DNA of 5,596 bases, taken from Flavobacterium psychrophilum. GTDB taxonomy: Bacteria > Bacteroidota > Bacteroidia > Flavobacteriales > Flavobacteriaceae. Shown here piece after piece: positions 1 to 5,596 of the stretch. Made by a program: the position numbers and the translations under genes. Each line of letters begins with the position of its first letter. Within the stretch, counting starts at the first letter, position 1. The stretch is from positions 1 through 5,596 of the forward strand of contig CAMDGJ010000191.1 of the NCBI GenBank assembly GCA_945897545.1. Reading direction: 5' to 3'. The notes beneath the pieces were generated by a model that saw only the letters and a program-made list of their open reading frames with translations, was not told the DNA's origin and made no database searches.

Positions 1-170
1 CCTTTTCGTCTAAAAATATAGGTTTAGGATTGTCAACGACCATGGGTAAAGTCAATTTTTATGTCCTTGCCGACAATCTTTTGGAATATCGGGATATTTC
101 CAAAGCCAATAGTTTGTCCTTCCAATTGGGGCTCAACATTATTTTTCCAGATAAAAACACGCCAGATTAA
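1..170 (+). CDS. C-terminal end of a probable outer-membrane-type beta-strand protein (DUF5723-like), truncated by the window edge
   Basis: The frame is open from the left edge (first full codon at position 3) to a TAA at 168-170, giving 55 residues. They read as alternating hydrophobic/polar beta strands: a GLGLSTTMGKVNFYVLADNL stretch, a polar turn (EYRDISKAN), then a last strand SLSFQLGLNIIF and a short polar tail PDKNTPD. The pattern of a strand, 'ADNLL', 'ANS' and a final glycine-rich strand ending in Phe resembles the C-terminus of large Bacteroidota proteins annotated DUF5723 or as outer-membrane barrels. That match is from memory. An internal ATG at 42 lies inside the first strand and is unlikely to be the true start. 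The gene converges on the ATPase, with 8 bp between stop codons. Cellular role is unknown. That this is coding is fairly safe; the family name is tentative. Confidence 0.68.
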   Translation, partial: FSSKNIGLGLSTTMGKVNFYVLADNLLEYRDISKANSLSFQLGLNIIFPDKNTPD

Positions 171-178
171 ATTAAGAT

Positions 179-2701
179 TTATTCTTGACGTATTCTCTTG
201 ACTGCCTTTATAATTTCTATCCACATTACCGAAACAAATCCCACCAAAATACTCATTCCTATTTGTACAGTCGATACGGTTTCGAACATAAAAAAATGAA
301 AGAACAGGGGAACAAACAACAGTAAACAAGTTATCAGGACAGTTATTCCTATTATCATTAAAACCAAATTGTTTTTGTATCTAATAGTTGTGAATATGGA
401 ATAATAGAAAGAACGATTGGCCAATGTCAAGAAAATATTCGAAGTAATTAAAGTCAGGAAAACGATAGTTCTAGTAACGCTTTCCGTGCAGTTTTCCCTA
501 ATGCAATATTGATAGACAAATAAAAGTCCCAACGTAATTACCAGTCCTTGAACAATGCTGATTGTTATTTCTTTCAGATTGAAAAAAGTATTTGTTAACG
601 GTCGTGGTTTCTGTAGCATTAGATTGGATTCCATAGGTTCGTTTTCATAAATTATAGAACAGGTTGGACCCATAATTATCTCTAGAAAAATGATGTGAAC
701 AGGAGAAAAAATATTAGGATAAATCCATCCTAAAACCAATGGAATAAATACAATCAATACGATTGGAATGTGAATGGAAATAATGTATTGGATGGCTTTT
801 TTTAGATTGATGTAGATTTTTCTTCCCATTGCAATAGCATCGGTCATTTTAGCTAAATCATCTTCAATCAGGATGAGGTTTGCCGCTTGTTTGGCAATTT
901 CGGTTCCCTTTTTACCCATCGCAATCCCAATGTGTGCCGATTTCAAAGCAGGACCATCATTTACACCATCGCCGGTCATTGCCACAATTTGGTTATTGGC
1001 TTTCAAAGCCTCAATAATTTTGAGTTTGGCTTCGGGAAACATTCGGGTAAAAATGGTGGTTTCCATCACTTTTTTCTTCAAGGTAGCATCATCCATTTTC
1101 ATCAATTCATCACCATTTAGCGTGTTTTCAGGATGATTAAAACCAATTTGTCTAGCAATTGTTGAAGTGGTTGTAGCGTTGTCACCCGTAACTATTTTTA
1201 CCTGAATTCCAGCATTATAAAAAGTATCGAATACTTTTTTTATGTTTTCTTTTGGAGGGTCATAAAAGGCGACTACACCTAAAAATTTAAAAGCAAATTC
1301 CTGCTGTGTTTTTGGAAATGTTTTCCCCGCAAATTCAGAAACACCAACTCCTAAAACTCGAAAACCTTCCTCCGACATCGATTCAATAGCATTATTGATT
1401 TTTTGAACCTCATCTTTAGAAAGTTTAGAACACGCAATAATGGCTTCAGGTGCTCCTTTGGCAGCAATAATCCTAGTTCCTTTTTGGTTTTCAAAAATGT
1501 GAGTCATCATTGGTGGTTTTCCATCCAATGGATATTCGTGAATTAATTTAAAACGAGGTCGTTCGTCATCAATATCCAATTTCGAATACGCTTCGTGAAG
1601 CGCGATTTCCATACCATCAAACGGAATGGGTTCGCTGGCCCACATAGAAATGGCGAGCAGTTCCTGTTCTTCGGTACTTAATTTTTCTTTGAAATTGCTA
1701 TTGTCATTACCATTGCCATTGATTGTATTGTTTGAAAGTGTGTACCATTGGGCCAAACTCATTTTGTTTTCAGTAATAGTTCCTGTTTTATCCGTGCAAA
1801 TTACGGTGGCGCTGCCAAGGGTTTCAACAGTTTTAGTGTGCTTCACAATTATCCCCATTTTTATTAATCGCCAAGCGCCCAAAGCCATAAATGTGGTGAA
1901 AGCCACTGGAATTTCTTCTGGAATTATACTCATTGCCAAAGTAAGCGCTTTGAGTAAACTGTTTAATATTAATCCAGAATTATAAAAATTAACAGCCCAA
2001 ACTATTCCAAAAACAATCAAACCAATGAGCGATAATTTCTTAACAAAATTCCTAATTTGTAATTGCAAAGGTGTTTTTTCTTCGACGATGGATTCGATAC
2101 TTTTTCCAATTTTTCCCAGTTGCGTTTGGTTGCCAATGGCGGTAACTTTACAAATAGCCAAACCACTTGCGGCTATTGTTCCTTGAAAAACCAGATTGTT
2201 TTCGGATTTTTCATTTTTAAAAACCGAAAGCGATTCCCCAGTTAAAATAGATTCATTTACCGAAAAATCATTGGATTGAAGGATCATACCATCGGCTGGA
2301 ATGAAAGTACCTTCTTCAGTTTGAATTAAATCACCCAAAACAATTTCTTCACTTGGAATTTTGATGATTTCCCCGTTTCGGATGACTTTACTTTTGGGTT
2401 GCGATAATTTTTTTAGTTCTTCAATAGCATTTCGACTTTTCGATTCTTGAAAGAGCGAAATAGCAGAAACTAATACAATTGCTGCCAGCATAAATATTCC
2501 GTTGCTATATTCTCTGGTAATGAAATAAATGCTGGTAGCTAATAATAGCAGCAAAAACATAGGTTCTTTAAACATTTCAATCAAAGAAGCAAGAAAATGG
2601 TTTTTGTCTTGATGCTCTAAGGAATTGGTACCGTTTTCTTTTCGGGATTGAATAACTTCTTCTTTAGAAAGTCCTTGTAATGAATGGTTTGATTGTGCCA
2701 T
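179..2701 (-). CDS. Cation-translocating P-type ATPase (P2/Ca2+-ATPase-like), 840 aa, complete
   Basis: Inner-membrane pump that couples ATP hydrolysis to cation transport. A cation-ATPase N-terminal motif (GLSKEEVIQSRKENGTN) starts at residue 10, which supports the ATG at 2699-2701. Visible elements in order: M1/M2 about 43-84; actuator loop with TGES at 154-157; M3 about 222-240; M4 with PEEIP at 261-265; phosphorylation motif DKTGT with acceptor Asp304; nucleotide-binding KGAPEA at 415-420; DPPK at 481-484; TGD at 505-507; hinge TGDGVND at 576-582; M5-M10 about 637-830. All catalytic residues are present, so it should be active. Length is normal for bacterial P2-like pumps. Compared with SERCA, M5 reads IHIPI and M6 reads LEIIMGPTCS, so several Ca2+ ligands are not conserved. 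The substrate is therefore unassigned (Ca2+ is possible). A short Asn/Gly-rich linker sits at 324-336. No heavy-metal-binding domain or Kdp features are seen. It diverges from guaB and ends 8 bp from the upstream convergent gene. Confidence 0.95.
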   Translation of the reverse strand: MAQSNHSLQGLSKEEVIQSRKENGTNSLEHQDKNHFLASLIEMFKEPMFLLLLLATSIYFITREYSNGIFMLAAIVLVSAISLFQESKSRNAIEELKKLSQPKSKVIRNGEIIKIPSEEIVLGDLIQTEEGTFIPADGMILQSNDFSVNESILTGESLSVFKNEKSENNLVFQGTIAASGLAICKVTAIGNQTQLGKIGKSIESIVEEKTPLQLQIRNFVKKLSLIGLIVFGIVWAVNFYNSGLILNSLLKALTLAMSIIPEEIPVAFTTFMALGAWRLIKMGIIVKHTKTVETLGSATVICTDKTGTITENKMSLAQWYTLSNNTINGNGNDNSNFKEKLSTEEQELLAISMWASEPIPFDGMEIALHEAYSKLDIDDERPRFKLIHEYPLDGKPPMMTHIFENQKGTRIIAAKGAPEAIIACSKLSKDEVQKINNAIESMSEEGFRVLGVGVSEFAGKTFPKTQQEFAFKFLGVVAFYDPPKENIKKVFDTFYNAGIQVKIVTGDNATTTSTIARQIGFNHPENTLNGDELMKMDDATLKKKVMETTIFTRMFPEAKLKIIEALKANNQIVAMTGDGVNDGPALKSAHIGIAMGKKGTEIAKQAANLILIEDDLAKMTDAIAMGRKIYINLKKAIQYIISIHIPIVLIVFIPLVLGWIYPNIFSPVHIIFLEIIMGPTCSIIYENEPMESNLMLQKPRPLTNTFFNLKEITISIVQGLVITLGLLFVYQYCIRENCTESVTRTIVFLTLITSNIFLTLANRSFYYSIFTTIRYKNNLVLMIIGITVLITCLLLFVPLFFHFFMFETVSTVQIGMSILVGFVSVMWIEIIKAVKRIRQE
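1694..1723. repeat. Five-unit degenerate hexamer repeat (ATTNNN) inside the ATPase gene
   Basis: On the plus strand the units are ATTGCT, ATTGTC, ATTACC, ATTGCC and ATTGAT. Read on the coding (minus) strand they encode the alternating Asn tract INGNGNDNSN, residues 327-336, about 23 residues after the phosphorylated Asp304 in the nucleotide-binding domain. The unit length keeps frame, so gain or loss of a copy would only lengthen or shorten a surface linker. This may be simple-sequence expansion in a tolerant loop. Confidence 0.6.
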
Positions 2702-2740
2702 TGGAAGTTTTCTGAATTTTTTGTAGCTATTATAAATAAA

Positions 2741-2756
2741 TAAATTTTAAAATTTA
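2741..2756. repeat. 16-bp perfect AT-only palindrome upstream of the ATPase gene
   Basis: TAAATTTTAAAATTTA is its own reverse complement. It lies about 40-55 bp upstream of the ATPase ATG, inside the most AT-rich part of the divergent intergenic region. It could be an operator half-site pair, an AT-rich promoter-upstream element, or chance in DNA of this composition. No regulator family can be assigned from it. Confidence 0.4.
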
Positions 2757-2805
2757 AATACGGTCTTTACACTGCAATTTAATCATTTATAACTTAATTA
2801 TGATG

Positions 2806-2833
2806 TTGTTTTGCTTAAGATTGTCTATATTTG
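2806..2833 (+). promoter_or_regulatory. Bacteroidota-type promoter of guaB
   Basis: A perfect TAnnTTTG element (TATATTTG, 2826-2833) is preceded by TTG at 2806-2808 with a 17-bp spacer. This matches the -7/-33 promoter pattern known for the primary sigma factor of Flavobacterium and Bacteroides. The predicted transcription start is about 2837-2840, giving a leader of roughly 25 nt before the guaB ATG at 2864. The leader has no Shine-Dalgarno sequence, as is usual in this phylum. An alternative TTTG at 2810-2813 would leave only 12 bp and fits less well. Confidence 0.7.
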
Positions 2834-2836
2834 CTC

Positions 2837-2862
2837 GCAATTTAACTACAACTTCAAATTGC
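2837..2862 (+). repeat. 7-bp inverted repeat in the guaB leader
   Basis: GCAATTT (2837-2843) and AAATTGC (2856-2862) are perfect inverted copies separated by 12 nt. The left arm falls at the predicted transcription start and the right arm ends one base before the guaB ATG. It could form a weak hairpin at the very 5' end of the mRNA or act as a dyad DNA site. A further copy of GCAATTTAA is at 2774-2782. With only two G-C pairs the hairpin would be weak, so function is uncertain. Confidence 0.4.
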
Positions 2863-2863
2863 A

Positions 2864-4336
2864 ATGATAGCACACAACTCAAAGATTATTGGCGAAGGAT
2901 TAACTTACGATGATGTATTATTAGTACCCAATTTTTCCAACGTACTTCCACGCGAAGTGAGTATCAAATCAAAATTCTCCAGAAATATAACACTGAATGT
3001 TCCTATTGTATCTGCAGCTATGGATACTGTTACTGAAAGCGCGATGGCAATTGCAATGGCACAAGAAGGTGGAATTGGCGTTTTGCACAAGAATATGACT
3101 ATCGAGCAACAAGCTGCCAAGGTTCGAAAAGTAAAACGTGCCGAATCCGGTATGATTATCGATCCAGTAACTTTACCCTTAAATTCTATCGTTGCTGACG
3201 CCAAAAAAGCAATGAAAGAATACGGGATTGGCGGCATTCCTATTGTGGACGAAAACAGGGTTCTTAAAGGAATTGTCACCAATCGTGATTTACGTTTCGA
3301 AAAAAATAATTCCAGACCCATTATCGAAGTAATGACAAGTGAAAACTTGGTTACTGTGGCCGAAGGAACTTCTCTTGGTCAAGCCGAGGTAGTTCTCCAA
3401 GGATACAAAATTGAAAAACTTCCGGTAATAAATGCTAAAAACGAATTAGTTGGTTTGATCACCTTTAGAGATATTACTAAATTGACTCAAAAACCAAACG
3501 CCAATAAAGATAAATTTGGACGTTTAAGAGTGGCCGCAGCAATAGGAGTTACAGCTGATGCAGTCGAGAGAGCTACTGCTTTAGTCAGCGCTGGAGTTGA
3601 CGCTGTTGTTATTGATACCGCTCACGGCCATACAAAGGGAGTTGCTGAGGTATTGAAAGCGGTAAAGGCAAAGTTTCCTAAGCTGGATGTTGTCGTTGGA
3701 AATATTGCCACACCAGAAGCCGCGTTGTATCTTGTAGAAAATGGTGCAGATGGAGTGAAAGTAGGGATTGGTCCAGGTTCTATCTGCACGACACGAGTTA
3801 TTGCTGGTGTTGGTTTTCCGCAGTTCTCTGCTGTACTTGAAGTTGCCGCAGCTTTAAAGGGAACTGGAGTTCCAGTTATTGCCGATGGTGGAATTCGGTA
3901 CACAGGAGATATCCCGAAAGCAATTGCTGCTGGCGCTGATTGTGTAATGCTAGGGTCACTTTTGGCTGGAACGATGGAATCTCCTGGCGAGACCATTATT
4001 TTCGAAGGAAGAAAATTCAAATCTTATAGAGGAATGGGTTCTGTAGAAGCTATGGAAGGCGGATCAAAGGACCGTTATTTCCAAGATGTAGAAGACGATG
4101 TCAAGAAATTAGTTCCAGAAGGAATCGTGGGTCGTGTGCCTTACAAAGGAGAACTGGAAGAAAGTATGCAACAATTTATTGGCGGACTTCGCGCCGGAAT
4201 GGGCTATTGTGGCGCTAAAGATGTTCCAACCTTACAGGAAACAGGACGTTTTGTGCGCATTACTGCCAGCGGAATCACTGAGAGTCATCCGCATAATGTG
4301 ACGATTACAAAAGAAGCTCCAAATTATTCGAGATAA
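2864..4336 (+). CDS. guaB: IMP dehydrogenase (GuaB), complete, 490 aa
   Basis: Cytosolic enzyme that oxidises IMP to XMP with NAD+, the committed step towards GMP. The N-terminal GLTYDDVLLVP (12-22) and the substrate loop near VSAAMDTVTES (49-59) are typical of the family. A Bateman module of two CBS domains occupies about residues 97-207 (DPVTLPLNSIV...; VMTSENLVTV...) and is the usual site of purine nucleotide control. The (beta/alpha)8 barrel resumes with VIDTAHGHTKG (249-259). The catalytic loop GPGSICTTR (303-311) carries nucleophile Cys308 and Thr310. DGGI (341-344) and SYRGMGS (387-393) bind the IMP phosphate, and the flap GRVPYKG (423-429) supplies Arg424 and Tyr427. GITESHPHN (470-478) matches the C-terminal segment that helps bind K+. 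Length is normal for bacterial GuaB. The ATG lies 30 bp after a good promoter. guaA is not adjacent; the gene appears monocistronic, ending before a strong terminator. Confidence 0.98.
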   Translation: MIAHNSKIIGEGLTYDDVLLVPNFSNVLPREVSIKSKFSRNITLNVPIVSAAMDTVTESAMAIAMAQEGGIGVLHKNMTIEQQAAKVRKVKRAESGMIIDPVTLPLNSIVADAKKAMKEYGIGGIPIVDENRVLKGIVTNRDLRFEKNNSRPIIEVMTSENLVTVAEGTSLGQAEVVLQGYKIEKLPVINAKNELVGLITFRDITKLTQKPNANKDKFGRLRVAAAIGVTADAVERATALVSAGVDAVVIDTAHGHTKGVAEVLKAVKAKFPKLDVVVGNIATPEAALYLVENGADGVKVGIGPGSICTTRVIAGVGFPQFSAVLEVAAALKGTGVPVIADGGIRYTGDIPKAIAAGADCVMLGSLLAGTMESPGETIIFEGRKFKSYRGMGSVEAMEGGSKDRYFQDVEDDVKKLVPEGIVGRVPYKGELEESMQQFIGGLRAGMGYCGAKDVPTLQETGRFVRITASGITESHPHNVTITKEAPNYSR

Positions 4337-4370
4337 GCAGACAGGTTGCAGTGTGCAGTGTGCAGTAATC
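4336..4370. repeat. Five-unit degenerate 7-bp tandem repeat just after guaB
   Basis: Starting at the last base of the guaB stop codon, the sequence splits into AGCAGAC, AGGTTGC, AGTGTGC, AGTGTGC and AGTAATC. All five units begin with AG and end with C, and two are identical. The exact core is TGCAGTG twice plus TGCAGT (4347-4366). The repeat is transcribed at the 3' end of the guaB mRNA, upstream of the terminator. Similar cagtNNNcagt runs are, from memory, common between genes in Flavobacterium; I could not verify this. Confidence 0.55.
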
Positions 4371-4386
4371 TGTTCGAAAGCAGATG

Positions 4387-4400
4387 TTATAATTTATAAT
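4387..4400. repeat. Tandem duplication of TTATAAT between guaB and its terminator
   Basis: Two exact 7-bp copies, TTATAAT TTATAAT, lie side by side shortly before the terminator stem. They share the 7-bp period of the preceding repeat but not its sequence. They may simply reflect AT-rich composition. Confidence 0.35.
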
Positions 4401-4402
4401 TC

Positions 4403-4439
4403 AAAAGGCGCAAGATTCAGTTCTTGCGCCTTTTTTTTT
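4403..4439 (+). terminator. Strong intrinsic terminator of guaB, possibly bidirectional
   Basis: A perfect 9-bp stem, GGCGCAAGA (4407-4415) with TCTTGCGCC (4422-4430), closes a 6-nt loop (TTCAGT). AAAA at 4403-4406 extends it to 13 bp by pairing with the first Ts. A run of nine T follows on the plus strand (4431-4439). On the minus strand the same stem is followed by only four T and then AT-rich sequence, so it could also stop the convergent antiporter transcript, less efficiently. It lies between two converging genes, where shared terminators are expected. Confidence 0.92.
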
Positions 4440-4451
4440 GTAAAAACTATT

Positions 4452-5596
4452 TTAATCATGAACCAAATCCGCCAATAATTTTTTATCACCCACAATCCAC
4501 AAGATATCGTCTTTTTCTAAAATCACATCCGATTTTGGGTTTAAGGTTCGATTTCCTCTTTTTTCGATGCCTACAACTAATCCTTTTGTTTTTTCGCGGA
4601 GTTTCGATTCTTTGATACTTTTTCCTATGAAAGTGTGATTTTTTAATTCGATTTGGCGTAACACAATATCAGGTTCGATAATTTCTGGTGAAACATCAAT
4701 TTCGTGTTGGTGTAAATATTTTTTAAATTCTTGCACTTGTTTATCGGTTCCAATGACACAAATTTCGTCACCCGGAAAAATACGTTCGTTTCTTTGAGGA
4801 ATATGAATGGTAATCTCATCTCTTTTTATGGATACAATATTAATGCCCAAGAGCTCTCGAAGTTGCAAGTTTTTTAAAGATTCCCCGGCAATATTCGAAG
4901 CTGTAGCAATATCAAAAACCGCCATATGACCATCCCAGGGTGTTAAATCACTTCGGCTTCTTTTGGCTTTTGCAATTTCTCTTCCGTGTAAATTAGCTAA
5001 AAAATGATTCTCAATTTTATGGTACTGAATGTGCAGTTTCTTGCGGAAAAGTAAATATAGTACTATGGAAAGTAGTAAGGCAATTAAAGTAATTTTTGGA
5101 GGCAAAAAAAGTTTCAATAGCAACCCAATAAAGAAAATGGATAATAGGATCCGCACAAAAAACAACATGGTCAGTGGGCCACGAGATTTTCGATCTTCCA
5201 TTAATTCTTCTACTTCAGTAGCAGCAATTCTGCGAAAAGCAAGAGCCCATAAAAATGGCGATATTATACTTAACGTAATCAACGCACCAAGCACATTTCC
5301 TAAATGATAGTCCTTTGCAACAGGCAAAATGTACTGTGAGGAAAGTAGAATTATAGCAAGAATTATGGCAACAAGCGCAATGACTTGAATCAAAAATGCA
5401 TTAATTACGGATTGCCATAAACTGACTGTTTTTATCGCTTGTGTACTAGCAGAATACCGTTCGATTCGTTTGGTTAATTTCCGAGGTAATTTAAGGGCTA
5501 AATATTCTGAAAACGGCAGCGAATATTTAATCATAAACGGTGTAGTAAAAACCGTCACTGCCGAAACCGCCACCACAATTGGATATAAAAATGAAT
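4452..5596 (-). CDS. CPA2-type cation:proton antiporter, C-terminal 380 residues, with tandem TrkA-C/RCK_C domains; 5' end beyond the window
   Basis: The frame is open from the right edge (first full codon 5592-5594) to a TAA at 4452-4454. A GTG at 5574-5576 is an internal valine, not a start: the preceding codons read SFLYPI and continue the same helix. Numbering from that Val, residues 1-12 (VAVSAVTVFTTP) match the last helix of a CPA2 Na+/H+ or K+/H+ exchanger domain. After a basic linker (27-42) there are four further hydrophobic segments at about 57-80, 92-115, 135-157 and 160-177. Two TrkA-C (RCK_C)-like domains follow, at about 213-290 (GESLKNLQLRELLGINIVSI, then FPGDEICVIG) and 303-373 (GKSIKESKLREKTKGLVVGI, then LEKDDILWIVG). 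No nucleotide-binding RCK_N fold with GxGxxG is visible in the part seen. The protein likely exchanges Na+ or K+ for H+ at the inner membrane, gated by a ligand of the RCK_C domains. Ion and ligand cannot be fixed from sequence. The gene converges on guaB. Confidence 0.88.
   Translation of the reverse strand, partial: SFLYPIVVAVSAVTVFTTPFMIKYSLPFSEYLALKLPRKLTKRIERYSASTQAIKTVSLWQSVINAFLIQVIALVAIILAIILLSSQYILPVAKDYHLGNVLGALITLSIISPFLWALAFRRIAATEVEELMEDRKSRGPLTMLFFVRILLSIFFIGLLLKLFLPPKITLIALLLSIVLYLLFRKKLHIQYHKIENHFLANLHGREIAKAKRSRSDLTPWDGHMAVFDIATASNIAGESLKNLQLRELLGINIVSIKRDEITIHIPQRNERIFPGDEICVIGTDKQVQEFKKYLHQHEIDVSPEIIEPDIVLRQIELKNHTFIGKSIKESKLREKTKGLVVGIEKRGNRTLNPKSDVILEKDDILWIVGDKKLLADLVHD

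Noticed and set aside
33..329. Minus-strand open frame of 98 codons at the left edge
   Set aside because: It overlaps the ATPase 3' end in another frame and lies antisense to the plus-strand beta-strand gene, whose translation is far more protein-like.
1626..1985. Plus-strand open frame of 119 codons inside the ATPase gene
   Set aside because: It lies antisense to the phosphorylation-site region, which is strongly conserved. It has no promoter or leader and no recognisable family.
2729..2734. TATAAT on the minus strand as an E. coli-type -10 box for the ATPase
   Set aside because: Bacteroidota primary sigma factors use TAnnTTTG, there is no paired -35/-33 element, and TATAAT arises easily in this AT-rich tract.
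2702..2863. Purine or other riboswitch upstream of guaB
   Set aside because: The predicted leader is only about 25 nt, too short for an aptamer, and no conserved purine-riboswitch core is seen.
2905..4020. Two minus-strand open frames (2905-3321 and 3622-4020) inside guaB
   Set aside because: Both are antisense shadows of a fully conserved IMP dehydrogenase reading frame.
4368..4385. Small hairpin ATCTG/CAGAT with an 8-nt loop between guaB and its terminator
   Set aside because: A 5-bp stem with no T-run is too weak to call a terminator or structured RNA.
5029..5307. Plus-strand open frame of 92 codons within the antiporter gene
   Set aside because: It is antisense to the predicted membrane segments of the antiporter and its translation resembles no known protein.
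5574..5576. GTG as the start codon of the antiporter gene
   Set aside because: Upstream codons are open to the window edge and encode SFLYPI, continuing a transmembrane helix. The protein lacks the whole exchanger domain, so the gene is cut by the window, not short.
2864..5596. A functional guaB-ion transporter module, since IMP dehydrogenase is activated by monovalent cations and has cation transporters on both sides
   Set aside because: The genes are divergent and convergent rather than co-transcribed, and guaB has its own promoter and terminator. Neighbourhood alone is weak evidence without conservation across genomes.

Overview
This window looks like ordinary chromosomal DNA from a member of the Bacteroidota, most likely Flavobacteriaceae and probably Flavobacterium or a close relative. 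The DNA is AT-rich. Genes lack Shine-Dalgarno sequences and start after A-rich leaders. A Bacteroidota-type promoter (TTG, then TAnnTTTG) sits in front of guaB. The protein families also fit. This placement comes from sequence character and recall, not from a search.

Layout from left to right: (1) 1-170, plus strand, the last 55 codons of a probable outer-membrane/periplasmic beta-strand protein of the DUF5723 type. (2) 179-2701, minus strand, a complete 840-residue P2-like cation-pumping P-type ATPase that converges on the first gene with only 8 bp between the stop codons. (3) 2702-2863, a divergent intergenic region with a 16-bp AT palindrome near the ATPase start, a recognisable guaB promoter and a short inverted repeat in the guaB leader. 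(4) 2864-4336, plus strand, complete guaB (IMP dehydrogenase). (5) 4337-4451, a convergent intergenic region with a 7-bp-period repeat and a strong intrinsic terminator. (6) 4452 to the right edge, minus strand, the C-terminal 380 residues of a CPA2-type cation:proton antiporter with an extra membrane module and two C-terminal TrkA-C/RCK_C domains.

The genes are not arranged as an operon: every adjacent pair is convergent or divergent. guaB makes XMP for guanine nucleotide synthesis. Its two flanking complete or partial membrane proteins move cations across the inner membrane. IMP dehydrogenases are generally activated by monovalent cations, but nothing here shows a regulatory link. I found no mobile element, CRISPR array, RNA gene, defence system or clearly new biological system. 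The points most worth checking are the altered ion-site residues of the ATPase, the tandem RCK_C domains of the antiporter, and the small repeats around guaB.
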